Origin: an uncultured Bacteriovoracaceae bacterium
GTDB taxonomy: Bacteria > Bdellovibrionota > Bacteriovoracia > Bacteriovoracales > Bacteriovoracaceae
DNA length: 64,000 bases
Assembly (NCBI GenBank): GCA_937923325.1
Contig: CAKZUQ010000003.1
Span: 124,001-188,000 of the forward strand
Reading direction: 5' to 3'
A program made the position numbers and the translations under genes. Under the pieces are notes generated by a model. It made no database searches. It worked only from the letters and a program-made list of their open reading frames with translations, and had not been told where the DNA came from. Below are positions 32,635 to 41,906 of the stretch, in pieces. Positions within the stretch are counted from its first letter, which is position 1, and each line of letters begins with the position of its first letter.

Positions 32635-34507
32635 TTTTTTTAAAAAATTAAAAAATATTGAGTATAACAATTTATATCCCTTGTTTTTTACAATAATATT
32701 CATACTTCTTTTAATTCAATATTCATTTAATTCATTAGATGCAATCTTTTATGACCTTTGGGTTAGAGCAGATATTGTAAACTCAACAGATCAAGAAACT
32801 GTATTGGTATATATGGATGAAGAAAGTGATCAGTTTTTAGGAGAGATATTTCCTTATACTCAAGCAACACATTCAAGATTTATAAAAAAAATTGTAAAGG
32901 ATAAACCAAATGCAATAGGGTACCTGGTTCCAATTACTGATCCTGAAAATGAAAGGGAAAAACGATATATTGAAAACTTTAGTTATGAAGTTGATCAATA
33001 CAAAGGCCATGGAGGTATCTTTAGATTCGGAACAAATCGAGATGCCTGGGGAGAACAGGTTCCAACAGAAGGCTTACGGCACTTAGGATTCTCACTAGCT
33101 TTGATAAATAAGGATGGAAATGTCTTTTCACAAGATGAAGTGTCAAGGCGTGCTATCTTGAATTTTTCTGGAGAAGACTCATTTCATTTGTGGATGGCCA
33201 ACAAACTTAGAGAAACTAAATTAAAGCCAAGGTTAAGTGCGACAAGCTTCAATGGTGCTTACTACAATAGCGAAGCAGATGCGATTTTTACATTCTTTAG
33301 ATATGGAGACAATCCCAATAAAGAGGGTAAGATAAAAACAATACCTTTTCATAGAGTTGTCGTTGGAAATTTTCCAAAGAATTTTTTTAAAAACAAATTA
33401 GTTTTAGTTGGCTCTCGATATTATTCACATACCAATGATTATACAAATACTCCATTTGGCAAAGAAGAATATAAATCATCAAAGCTAAATGTTCATGCTC
33501 AAATAATTGACTCATTAAAGAAAAATACAACAATTAAACAAACGCCAAATATTATAACTGATATCTTGGCCATAGTAATTGCAGCATTTCTATCTTTCAT
33601 TATTTCCAAAGTGCAGCCCACAAGAGGTCTTTTAATAACAATGACTATAATGCTTTTTATGTTCTTGCTGTCATTTGTTTTATATATGTTTTTTGGAATT
33701 CTATTACATTTGTCACATATTATACTAAGTATCTTTGTTGTTTACTATATATGGGTTCCATTTAGAGCAATTGGAGAATATCAATCGCGATATGCAATTG
33801 AAGAAGAGACAAAAGTTTTGAAAAAAGTGGATAAGCTAAAGCAAAACTTTATATCTTTAATGAGTCATGATTTAAAAACTCCTGTAGCAAAAATTGCAGG
33901 AATTGCTGATATCTTAAGAGTTCAATATGACAATTCAAATGATCAAAAAGGATTACTGGATAATATAATTAAATCAACTAAAGAGTTAAATAATTTTATT
34001 TCATCAATACTTGATTTAACAAAAATTGAGTCTCAAAATCTAGACTTAAGAATTGAATCTAAGGATGTAAATGTATTATTAGAATCAACAGTGGATGCAT
34101 TGAGATTTGAAGCAAATTCTAAGAAGATGAAAATTCACAAAGAGTTATCTCCACTATATCCAATTAAAATTGATACTATATTGATTAACCGAGTTTTGGG
34201 AAATTTAATAGGTAATGCCATCAAATATGCAGGAGAAGGAAAAGAGATCTTCATAAAAACTTGGGATGACGAACAATGGGTGTATATAGAAATAAGAGAT
34301 ACAGGTAAAGGAATTAAAGAAGAGGACCTAGAGCATATATTTGAGAAGTTTTATCGAGTTAAAAATGATGAGAATCATCAAATAAAAGGTTCTGGGCTGG
34401 GTCTTTATTTGGTAAAATATTTTATAGAACTTCATCATGGCTTAATTGAGGTGTCATCAAAAGAAGATGTTGGAACAAGATTTATTATAAAATTAAAAAA
34501 TGAATAA
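32627..34507 (+). CDS. CHASE2-domain sensor histidine kinase
   Basis: A 626-residue membrane kinase. It has one N-terminal membrane segment (about 17-32), a CHASE2 extracytoplasmic domain (about 38-300, with DAIFYDLWVR and KLVLVGSRYYSHTNDYTNTPFG), and three C-terminal membrane helices (about 308-375), the standard CHASE2 layout. Then come HisKA with the phospho-His in SHDLKTP (His414) and an HATPase_c domain with NLIGNAIKYA, DTGKGI and GSGLGLYL. All catalytic boxes are intact. The sigma54-activator response regulator follows 18 bases later and is the likely partner. The stimulus is unknown. Confidence 0.93.
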   Translation: MNNFFKKLKNIEYNNLYPLFFTIIFILLLIQYSFNSLDAIFYDLWVRADIVNSTDQETVLVYMDEESDQFLGEIFPYTQATHSRFIKKIVKDKPNAIGYLVPITDPENEREKRYIENFSYEVDQYKGHGGIFRFGTNRDAWGEQVPTEGLRHLGFSLALINKDGNVFSQDEVSRRAILNFSGEDSFHLWMANKLRETKLKPRLSATSFNGAYYNSEADAIFTFFRYGDNPNKEGKIKTIPFHRVVVGNFPKNFFKNKLVLVGSRYYSHTNDYTNTPFGKEEYKSSKLNVHAQIIDSLKKNTTIKQTPNIITDILAIVIAAFLSFIISKVQPTRGLLITMTIMLFMFLLSFVLYMFFGILLHLSHIILSIFVVYYIWVPFRAIGEYQSRYAIEEETKVLKKVDKLKQNFISLMSHDLKTPVAKIAGIADILRVQYDNSNDQKGLLDNIIKSTKELNNFISSILDLTKIESQNLDLRIESKDVNVLLESTVDALRFEANSKKMKIHKELSPLYPIKIDTILINRVLGNLIGNAIKYAGEGKEIFIKTWDDEQWVYIEIRDTGKGIKEEDLEHIFEKFYRVKNDENHQIKGSGLGLYLVKYFIELHHGLIEVSSKEDVGTRFIIKLKNE

Positions 34508-34525
34508 TTAATTAGGAGATAAAAA

Positions 34526-36013
34526 ATGCAAAAAGTACTAGTCGTAGATGATGACAAAGTATTACAACAATCTGTTAAACAAGCATTAGAGTTTCATCAC
34601 TTTAAAGTTGATGTTGCTAATAATGGTAAGGAAGCTGTTGCCGCAGTTTATAGAGAAAAGTATGAACTAGTTGTAATGGATGTAAATATGCCAGAGATGG
34701 ATGGAATCCAGGCATTAACAGAAATTAAAAAGCATGATGCTTCTATTATTGTATTAATATTAACGGCTTACTCTAATGTGAGCGACGCTGTTAAGGCCGT
34801 AAAAGAAGGTGCCTTTAATTATTTAGAAAAGCCAATAACTTCAGAAAACCTTGTCGCTTTAATCAAAAGAGCACTTAAAGCAAGATCAATGGTTGAGACT
34901 ACTGCATTTTCAGCTCCGACTCTTTCGCTAGGAGATAGTGAGGACGATAAATTTGTCGGTGAATCAAATTCAATGCAAAAAGTTTTTAATGTAATATCTA
35001 AACTAGCGCAAGTTAATACTCCGGTATTAATTAGAGGTGAATCTGGTACTGGTAAAGAATTAGTTGCCAAAGCAATACATTATAATGGGCCAAGAAAAGA
35101 TAATAAGTTTGTAGCTGTAAACTGCGGAGCAATCGCTGAAAATCTTATTGAGTCTGAATTATTTGGACATGAAAAAGGTGCATTTACAGGAGCAGACACA
35201 AGAAAAATTGGAAAGTTTCAATTTGCTGAAGGAGGAACATTGTTCCTAGATGAAATTGGAGACGTGTCTCCTCAGATGCAAGTAAAGCTTTTAAGAATAC
35301 TACAAGAAAAGAAATTTACTCCTGTTGGATCAAATAGAGAGATTTCAGCTGATGTTAGAATAATCGCAGCCTCTCATAAGCCATTTGAAGATATGATCAA
35401 AGATGGAACTTTTAGAGAGGATTTATTCTATAGGTTAAATGTTTTACCAGTATATTTACCACCTTTAAGAGAGAGAAAATCTGATATTCCACATTTAGTT
35501 AATTATTATATTGCATACTTTAATAACGTTCATAATTTAGAGATTAAAGACTTGAGTCCAAAAGCTTTAGAGTTATTTCAAAATTATAGATGGCCAGGAA
35601 ATATTCGAGAGTTAAGAAATACAATCGAGCATTGTTTTATAATGGAATCTACAGATCAAATTACAGAGTCTGCACTTCCTGCAACAATGTTAAATGGCAC
35701 TAATATCAGTGAAGTCGAAGAAAAAGAAGATGCAATAATTGATTTTAAAGGTATTCAAAACTCAGTACTTGATGACGAACAATCAGAAGAGGTTACAGAT
35801 CAATATAAGTTTACATTTGCAAGTACTGAAAATGGACAAGTAAGAATGGACTTTCAAACTGCTAAAGATCGTTTTGAGGCTGAATTTATCACACAGGCTT
35901 TAATGTTAAACAAAGGTAAAATTAATCAGACAGCTTTAAATGCAAATATTCCTAAGAAGACACTTCTTAGAAAAATTGAGAAATATGAGTTGAATCCAAA
36001 GGATTATTATTAA
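34526..36013 (+). CDS. NtrC-family sigma54-dependent response regulator
   Basis: A 495-residue activator. The receiver domain (1-115) has phosphoacceptor Asp52 (VVMDVNMP), acidic pocket VVDDD and switch residues T80 and K102. The AAA+ domain (about 140-375) has Walker A GESGTGKE (171-178), the sigma54-contact loop GAFTGA (218-223), Walker B GGTLFLDE (236-243) and the arginine-finger segment FREDLFYRLNV. The C-terminal Fis-type helix-turn-helix is AEFITQALMLNKGKINQTALNANIPKKTLLRKI. All parts for sigma54 activation are present. Several sigma54 promoters in the same window are possible targets. Confidence 0.95.
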   Translation: MQKVLVVDDDKVLQQSVKQALEFHHFKVDVANNGKEAVAAVYREKYELVVMDVNMPEMDGIQALTEIKKHDASIIVLILTAYSNVSDAVKAVKEGAFNYLEKPITSENLVALIKRALKARSMVETTAFSAPTLSLGDSEDDKFVGESNSMQKVFNVISKLAQVNTPVLIRGESGTGKELVAKAIHYNGPRKDNKFVAVNCGAIAENLIESELFGHEKGAFTGADTRKIGKFQFAEGGTLFLDEIGDVSPQMQVKLLRILQEKKFTPVGSNREISADVRIIAASHKPFEDMIKDGTFREDLFYRLNVLPVYLPPLRERKSDIPHLVNYYIAYFNNVHNLEIKDLSPKALELFQNYRWPGNIRELRNTIEHCFIMESTDQITESALPATMLNGTNISEVEEKEDAIIDFKGIQNSVLDDEQSEEVTDQYKFTFASTENGQVRMDFQTAKDRFEAEFITQALMLNKGKINQTALNANIPKKTLLRKIEKYELNPKDYY

Positions 36014-36517
36014 ATGAAAAAAATAGTATTTTTATTTTTAATATCTGCGGTGATAATCGTATTAGATCAATGGTCTAAAATTTATGTAGATACACATTTC
36101 TACTTAGGCGAATCATATAAAGTTATTGATGGGCTTTTCAATCTAGCTTATGTTAGAAACTCTGGAGCAGCATTTGGCTCTTTTGGTGAGTCTCATCAGT
36201 GGATTAGAGTAGTTGTTCTTAGAATTATTCCAGTACTCGCTTGTTTTTGGCTTTGCTATGCCATTGCTAAGTATAAGAAAAATACAATGTTAATCAATGT
36301 TTCTTATGCTTTGATTTTAGGTGGAGCTATAGGAAATCTAATTGATAGATTTAGATTAGATTATGTAATTGATATGTTTGACTTTTATCAAGGAACTGCA
36401 CATTTTGCTACATTTAATGTCGCTGATAGTGCTATATCTACTGCCGCTGGACTATTAGTAATTGATTATTTAATAAGTTTAAAAAAAGAAAAATCAAAAG
36501 AAGAATCTTTGTCATAA
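36014..36517 (+). CDS. lspA: Lipoprotein signal peptidase (signal peptidase II)
   Basis: A 167-residue inner-membrane aspartyl protease that cleaves prolipoprotein signals at the lipid-modified Cys. It has four membrane helices, and the catalytic Asp pair lies in DMFDFY and FNVADSAIS. ALILGGAIGNLIDRFRLDYVIDMFDF is the family signature, and AYVRNSGAAFGSF matches the NxGAAFG block. The ATG follows the regulator's stop without a gap (TAAATG), so lspA is the last gene of the kinase-regulator operon, a notable linkage of lipoprotein processing to a sigma54 system. A terminator follows. Confidence 0.96.
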   Translation: MKKIVFLFLISAVIIVLDQWSKIYVDTHFYLGESYKVIDGLFNLAYVRNSGAAFGSFGESHQWIRVVVLRIIPVLACFWLCYAIAKYKKNTMLINVSYALILGGAIGNLIDRFRLDYVIDMFDFYQGTAHFATFNVADSAISTAAGLLVIDYLISLKKEKSKEESLS

Positions 36518-36520
36518 ACT

Positions 36521-36573
36521 AGTAACACCCATTTCATTTCATTTCATTTCATTTGATGTGGGTGTTACTTTTC
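36521..36573 (+). terminator. Intrinsic terminator with a pentanucleotide-repeat loop
   Basis: AGTAACACCCA (36521-36531) pairs perfectly with TGGGTGTTACT (36559-36569), followed by TTTTCT. The 27-base loop is made almost entirely of ATTTC repeats (about four copies from 36531). It closes the kinase-regulator-lspA operon. Confidence 0.8.
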
Positions 36574-36578
36574 TAAGT

Positions 36579-36767
36579 TTAAATTTTCCAAAGAAATGAA
36601 AGACCATATGTTGTAGAAGCATCTAGATCGTCATCAGATCCAATAGGTCCAAGAGCAAGTAAGTTAAGATTGATTTCAAACTTTTCACTAGTCCAAAAAT
36701 TAACACCAAAATTGTATTGCATATAACTGATATTATCACCACCTATACTTAAGTCAGAAAAAGTGAA
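36579..36767 (-). pseudogene. C-terminal remnant of an outer membrane beta-barrel protein
   Basis: The minus strand is open for 62 codons between a TGA (36770-36768) and a TAA (36581-36579) and reads as barrel strands: ISYMQYNFGVNFWTSEKFEINLNLLALGP and, at the end, ASTTYGLSFLWKI. Outer membrane proteins typically end in such a strand. No start codon with a ribosome site and no signal peptide is present, and the upstream part is missing, so this looks like a decayed gene end next to a tRNA gene. Confidence 0.55.
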
Positions 36768-36822
36768 TCATATTTAACCATCACAGATAGGCAAGTTAGT
36801 TATAATTGTAGGAGATAATAAA

Positions 36823-36900
36823 TGGTGCGTCCAACAAGATTCGAACTTGTGACCCCTACCATGTCAAGGTAATACTCTAACCAACTGAGCTATGGACGCA
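36823..36900 (-). tRNA. tRNA-Val (anticodon GAC)
   Basis: The minus strand folds as a tRNA: acceptor TGCGTCC/GGACGCA, D-arm AGCTCAGTTGGTTAGAGT, anticodon stem TTACC/GGTAG with loop TTGACAT (anticodon GAC), T-arm with GTTCGAATC, and an encoded CCA (36825-36823). Confidence 0.95.
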
Positions 36901-37211
36901 AAATATTAATATAATTAAGTCTACTGAAATTTTATGTTTTTTCAATTATAAACAATGGTCTAATAAATAGAGATTTTTATTCTAAAAAAAACTTATTAAG
37001 TTGGTCTTAGTAGAGTGAATAAAACTTTATAGAAATCCTATACTTAAAGTTTGCTTTGTGAAGAAAAGTTAATTGAGGCAAAAAGTCTTTGTCCTGTATG
37101 CAAAATAGATTGTAAAGAGATGCTGCTTTGCATGTCTAGAATATGAAATAGTGGTTAATTAAGTAAAAAAATGCTATTTATGGAGTGTTAAATTAAAATT
37201 ATAGGATATGT
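36901..37211. other. Intergenic region between tRNA-Val and icmF
   Basis: An AT-rich stretch of 311 bases that should hold the promoters for tRNA-Val (minus) and icmF (plus). It contains a short plus-strand open frame (37051-37146, TTG start, 31 codons) encoding a Cys-rich peptide with CPVCKIDC that could be a tiny zinc-binding protein or a remnant. Nothing else was recognised. Confidence 0.5.
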
Positions 37212-40200
37212 ATGAATACTAAATTACGTTTTGTTACTGCGGCAAGTCTATTTGATGGACATGATGTTTCAATAAATATTATGAGAAGACTTCTACAGTC
37301 TAAGGGTGTTGAAGTTATACATTTAGGACATAATAGGTCAGCTTTTGAAGTAGCTCAGGCTGCAATTAATGAAGACGTACACGCTGTTGCAATTAGTTCA
37401 TATCAAGGCGGACATAATGAATACTTCAAATATGTTAGAGAGTTACTAGATGAAGCTGGTGCCAGTCATATAAAAATTTTTGGTGGCGGGGGCGGTGTTA
37501 TCACTCTTAAAGAAATTGCTGCTTTAGAAAAGCAAGGAATTACCAAAATATATCATCCAAAAGATGGAATGAATTTAGGGCTTGAAGGAATCATAGACGA
37601 TATGATCAAAAAAGCCACTTATGAAATTTTGGATGGATATGAATTTAAGAAAAAAGAAAACTTATCTGATAACGAAATATCTAAAGTTATTACTTATATT
37701 GAAGATAAGGGCGAACTTCCATTTGAAGTTAAAGAAAAGAGTATTCCTGTTCTCGGTATTACGGGGACAGGAGGGGCCGGTAAATCATCATTAATAGATG
37801 AACTTCTATTAAGATTTCATATGCACTTTAAAAATAAGAAAATCGCATTAATATCTGTAGACCCTACAAAGAAAAAATCTCAAGGAGCTTTACTTGGAGA
37901 TAGAATTAGGCTTGGAAGTGCAGGTCTAGATAATATCTTTGTAAGATCATTGGCCACTAGAAATTCAAGTAATGAACTTTCACCTCAAATTCAGAATGTA
38001 ACTAAGTTTTTAAAATCTCAAAATTTTGATTTAGTAATCGTTGAAACTTCTGGAATTGGACAAGCTTCAGATGCGATAACTGGAATTGCAGATAAATGTG
38101 CATATGTTATGACACCTGAATATGGTGCTGCTTCTCAACTAGAGAAAATTGAAATGATCGAAGTTGCAAACTTTATAATTGTGAACAAGTTTGAAAAGCC
38201 AAGAAGTGAAGATGCTTTTAGAGATATTAGAAAGCAATATAGAAGAAATCATAAATTATTTGCAGGACACCCTGGATCGCCAGAAGATATAGACCTTCCA
38301 ATTTATGGAACCATGGCCTCTAAATTTAATGATATTGGTGTAAATGCACTCTTTTTAGATATAGCTAAGGAGTTTGACTTTGATACTAGTAGTTTAGACT
38401 TACTTGTAGATAAAGCATCTAAAGAAAAAAAAGCAATCATACCTGCATCTCAAATACAGTATTTGAGAGACATTTCATCAGCAGTAAAAAGTTATAATTT
38501 AAAAACAAAAGACTTAACTGAAATAGCATCTAATTATGATGCCGTTTTAAAAGCAATTAAGTTAACTAAAAGTGAAGCTGTAAAAAAAGAACTGTCTAGT
38601 ATTCAAGAAGAACTTAAAGAAAAACTAGGGGAAGAGAACTTAGAGGTTATAAAGTCTTTTGACGATTCGATAGAACAATTAAAAAATGGAAAGTTTTCTT
38701 ATAAAGTAAGAAATAAAGAAATAAATGTTGATACAAAATATATTTCGTTATCTCATCAAGCAATTTCAAGGGTTGGATTTCCTAGACTTACAAACCTTGG
38801 TGATAAAATAAAATTTATAAGAACTCAAAACCTTCCAGGTTCATTTCCATATGCAACAGGTATTTTTCCTTTCAAAAGAAAAGATGAAGATCCAAAAAGA
38901 ATGTTTGCAGGAGAGGGGGGACCAAAAAGAACCAACAAAAGGTTTCATTATTTATCTAAAGATGATGACGCAAAAAGATTATCTACAGCTTTTGATTCAG
39001 TGACTCTTTATGGAGAAGATCCAGCTCATAGGCCAGATATTTTTGGTAAAGTTGGAGAGTCAGGAGTAAGTATTGCAACTTTAAGAGATATGAAGGATTT
39101 ATTTGATGGATTTGATTTAACTAGTCCATCAACATCGGTTTCCATGACGATTAATGGGCCAGCACCAATATTGTTAGCAATGTATATGAACACAGCAATT
39201 GAAAACTCTTTAACTGGAGCTGATAGAGAAGATAAAGATAAACAAATTGAAATTATGAGACAGGTAAGAGGTACTGTTCAAGCTGATATCTTAAAAGAAG
39301 ATCAGGCCCAAAATACTTGTATTTTTTCTTTAGAATTTTCCATGAAGTTGATGGGGGATGTTCAAGAGTTTTTCTGTAAAAACTTAATTAAGAATTACTA
39401 TGCTGTTTCGATTAGTGGGTATCATATTGCTGAAGCTGGAGCAAATCCAATCACTCAGTTAGCATTAACACTATCTAATGGGTTTACTTATGTTGAATAT
39501 TATCTAAGTAGAGGCTTAAAAATAGATGAATTTGCAGGGAACTTATCATTCTTTTTTAGTAATGGTTTGGATCCAGAGTATACTGTTATTGGAAGGGTTG
39601 CTAGAAAAATTTGGGCAACGGCAATGAGAGATAAATATGGTGCAAACGAAAAGTCTCAAAAATTAAAATACCATATTCAAACTTCTGGAAGGTCTCTTCA
39701 TGCTCAAGAAATAGACTTTAATGATATTAGAACTACACTTCAAGCATTTTTGGCCTTAAGTGATAACTGTAATTCATTACACACTAATGCTTATGATGAA
39801 GCAATAACGACACCAACAGAAGAGTCTGTTAGAAGGGCTATGGCGATACAGATGATCATTAATAGAGAGTTTGGTCTAAACAAAACTGATAATCCAATGC
39901 AAGGATCGTATATAGTTGATGAGCTTTGTGAAATTGTTGAAGATGCTGTACTTGCTGAATTTGAGAATATCTCAGATAAAGGTGGAGTGATGGGAGCTAT
40001 GGAATCAATGTATCAAAGATCTAAAATACAAGAAGAGTCTCTACATTATGAAACTTTAAAAGATAATGGAGAACTTCCTATTATTGGTGTTAATACATAT
40101 TTAGCAAAAGATGTTGAAGCTCAAATGGAGCAAGATATTGAACTTACAAGGGCCAGTTATGAAGAGAAAGAAGAGCAAATTACGAGGCTTAGAGACTTTC

Positions 40201-40370
40201 AAAATCAAGACCTTGAAAAAGGTAAGGAATGCTTAAGAAACATTACTCAAGCTGCTTTAAAAGATGAAAATATATTTGAGCACATTTTAGAGGCTGTTAG
40301 ATATTGCTCTTTAGGTCAGATAACTGAAGAGTTATATAAAGTTGGTGGAAAATACAGAAGGAACATGTAG
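37212..40370 (+). CDS. icmF: Fused isobutyryl-CoA mutase (B12-binding, MeaI-type GTPase and mutase domains)
   Basis: A 1052-residue cytoplasmic enzyme that interconverts isobutyryl-CoA and butyryl-CoA (and related acyl-CoAs) using adenosylcobalamin. The N-terminal B12-binding domain (1-135) has the cobalt-ligand His17 in FDGHD and the GGGGG loop. The G-protein chaperone (about 175-420) has P-loop GTGGAGKS (185-192) and SVDPTKKKSQGALLGDR. The C-terminal mutase barrel (about 500-1052) has PYATGIFPFKRKDEDP and FAGEGGPKRTNKRFHYLS, typical of IcmF rather than methylmalonyl-CoA mutase. The adenosyltransferase gene overlaps its stop by one base. Confidence 0.93.
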   Translation: MNTKLRFVTAASLFDGHDVSINIMRRLLQSKGVEVIHLGHNRSAFEVAQAAINEDVHAVAISSYQGGHNEYFKYVRELLDEAGASHIKIFGGGGGVITLKEIAALEKQGITKIYHPKDGMNLGLEGIIDDMIKKATYEILDGYEFKKKENLSDNEISKVITYIEDKGELPFEVKEKSIPVLGITGTGGAGKSSLIDELLLRFHMHFKNKKIALISVDPTKKKSQGALLGDRIRLGSAGLDNIFVRSLATRNSSNELSPQIQNVTKFLKSQNFDLVIVETSGIGQASDAITGIADKCAYVMTPEYGAASQLEKIEMIEVANFIIVNKFEKPRSEDAFRDIRKQYRRNHKLFAGHPGSPEDIDLPIYGTMASKFNDIGVNALFLDIAKEFDFDTSSLDLLVDKASKEKKAIIPASQIQYLRDISSAVKSYNLKTKDLTEIASNYDAVLKAIKLTKSEAVKKELSSIQEELKEKLGEENLEVIKSFDDSIEQLKNGKFSYKVRNKEINVDTKYISLSHQAISRVGFPRLTNLGDKIKFIRTQNLPGSFPYATGIFPFKRKDEDPKRMFAGEGGPKRTNKRFHYLSKDDDAKRLSTAFDSVTLYGEDPAHRPDIFGKVGESGVSIATLRDMKDLFDGFDLTSPSTSVSMTINGPAPILLAMYMNTAIENSLTGADREDKDKQIEIMRQVRGTVQADILKEDQAQNTCIFSLEFSMKLMGDVQEFFCKNLIKNYYAVSISGYHIAEAGANPITQLALTLSNGFTYVEYYLSRGLKIDEFAGNLSFFFSNGLDPEYTVIGRVARKIWATAMRDKYGANEKSQKLKYHIQTSGRSLHAQEIDFNDIRTTLQAFLALSDNCNSLHTNAYDEAITTPTEESVRRAMAIQMIINREFGLNKTDNPMQGSYIVDELCEIVEDAVLAEFENISDKGGVMGAMESMYQRSKIQEESLHYETLKDNGELPIIGVNTYLAKDVEAQMEQDIELTRASYEEKEEQITRLRDFQNQDLEKGKECLRNITQAALKDENIFEHILEAVRYCSLGQITEELYKVGGKYRRNM

Positions 40371-40936
40371 TGAAAAAATCCAATGTGTATACTAGGGGTG
40401 GAGATAAAGGTGAGACTAGCTTAGTTAGTGGTAATAGAGTATCCAAAGGAAGCAGTAGAATTGATCTCTATGGAGAGGTAGATGAATTAAACTCCGTTAT
40501 TGGTATTGTATATGCTGGCCTAGTGGAGAAAAACCTTCAAGAAGACTTAAAATTATTAAGAGAAATACAATCGTCATTGTTTGACCTTGGTTCTAATTTA
40601 GCATGTGAAAAAGAACTTCAAGAAAAATATAAATTACCTCAGATTCCAGCTACCTTTATTGAAAAAATTGAAAAAAGAATCGATGAGATGGATGCTGCTT
40701 GTCCAAAGATAAAGTATTTTATTTTACCGACAGGTGATATTGTTGCTTCATACTTACATCTCGCAAGAACTGTATGTCGAAGAGTTGAAAGAAAAATGGT
40801 TGAGTTTTCTAACAATGAAGAATTACCAGTTAATAGTTTAGAATATATGAATAGACTGTCTGACTTTTTATTTATCTTCTCAAGATATGTAAATATGAAA
40901 ATGAGTGTTGAAGAGATTGCTTGGTTACCTAAATAG
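40370..40936 (+). CDS. Cob(I)alamin adenosyltransferase, PduO type
   Basis: A 188-residue enzyme that makes adenosylcobalamin from ATP and cob(I)alamin. The ATP-binding N-terminus TRGGDKGETSL and the active-site helix LHLARTVCRRVERKM are both present, as is DELNSVIG. The start is GTG, one base overlapping the IcmF stop (TAGTG), with AAGGA upstream. The pairing supplies and probably loads cofactor onto IcmF. The 3' end overlaps the convergent FHA gene by 12 bases. Confidence 0.94.
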   Translation: MKKSNVYTRGGDKGETSLVSGNRVSKGSSRIDLYGEVDELNSVIGIVYAGLVEKNLQEDLKLLREIQSSLFDLGSNLACEKELQEKYKLPQIPATFIEKIEKRIDEMDAACPKIKYFILPTGDIVASYLHLARTVCRRVERKMVEFSNNEELPVNSLEYMNRLSDFLFIFSRYVNMKMSVEEIAWLPK

Positions 40937-41470
40937 GTTATAACAAAAAGCTATAAGAGCTATTATAATCATGAATCTGATAACCTTTGAAAAGGAAATC
41001 TCTTCTTTTGAAGTAGGCTTAGATGTTCTTTCTAAAGATGGTACACCCTTGTAGAGTTTTCGATTTTGAGAGTTAAGTCTTTGTTTTTTCTTATTCGATT
41101 GAGGAGTGTCTAGTTCAAGCACAAGACTTCTATCTTCAGCCTTTATATCAGGGCCTAGAATCTTTAATGCATCCTCTGATAGTTTAGAATGATCAACTTT
41201 AATTAAGCAATCACCAATGTTTATAATGTCATTTAAATAAACTTTTTGTTTAGATATTTTTATTCCATTTAACAAAATACCATTCTTTGAATTCATATCT
41301 TCTACATAAAGAAGATTGTCTTTTACATAAATCTTACAATGAACAGAGCTAAGGCTCGGATCAGGTATAGGGTAGGTAGATTTTTCTGAGCGACCAATGG
41401 TTATGAAGTCATCATCTATAAGAACACTAGATTTATTGTCTTGAAATGTGAGTTCTAAGAATAACCGCAT
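40925..41470 (-). CDS. FHA-domain protein with C-terminal membrane anchor
   Basis: A 181-residue protein. The FHA domain (1-95) has the phosphothreonine-binding residues GRS (26-28), SSVH (41-44) and NSKNG (60-64). A basic, Ser/Lys-rich linker follows, and a single membrane helix (about 163-179, FMIIIALIAFCYNLF) ends the protein, giving a tail-anchored cytoplasmic FHA domain. It should read threonine phosphorylation at the inner membrane; no Ser/Thr kinase gene is in the window. Confidence 0.9.
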   Translation of the reverse strand: MRLFLELTFQDNKSSVLIDDDFITIGRSEKSTYPIPDPSLSSVHCKIYVKDNLLYVEDMNSKNGILLNGIKISKQKVYLNDIINIGDCLIKVDHSKLSEDALKILGPDIKAEDRSLVLELDTPQSNKKKQRLNSQNRKLYKGVPSLERTSKPTSKEEISFSKVIRFMIIIALIAFCYNLFR

Positions 41471-41573
41471 TATTTCCTTTATAAAATTGATACATATAGT
41501 TATATCCTTAATTATCCGTTAAAACGATAAACAAATAAAGAAAATTTTGCTATAATAATGGAAAGGATTAATT

Positions 41574-41903
41574 ATGGACTTAGTTACAATCACAGAAAAA
41601 GCAAAAGAGCAGATAAAGCAAATTTTTAATAGTAATGAAAGCAATAAAACTAAAGGTTTAAGACTTGCTGTTACTGGTGGAGGATGTTCTGGACTTCAGT
41701 ATAAGATAGAGTTCTCTGACCATAAAGAGCATGATAATATTATCGATCTTGAAGGTATTGATGTTTTAATAGATCCAAAGTCTTCTATATATTTAAAAGA
41801 TATTGTTTTAGACTTTCAAGATGGTCTAAGTGGAAAAGGATTTATCTTTGATAACCCAAACGCAAAGAATACTTGTGGTTGCGGTGAATCTTTTTCTGTA
41901 TAG
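41574..41903 (+). CDS. A-type Fe-S carrier (IscA/ErpA/HesB family)
   Basis: A 109-residue protein with the three invariant cysteines: Cys38 in GGGCSG and Cys101/Cys103 in TCGCGESF. It delivers [4Fe-4S] or [2Fe-2S] clusters to client proteins. A TATAAT at 41551-41556 is a likely -10 element, and GGAAAGG precedes the ATG. The YgfZ-like gene follows 3 bases after the stop, mirroring the functional pairing of ISCA and IBA57 proteins in [4Fe-4S] maturation. Confidence 0.93.
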   Translation: MDLVTITEKAKEQIKQIFNSNESNKTKGLRLAVTGGGCSGLQYKIEFSDHKEHDNIIDLEGIDVLIDPKSSIYLKDIVLDFQDGLSGKGFIFDNPNAKNTCGCGESFSV

Positions 41904-41906
41904 AAG

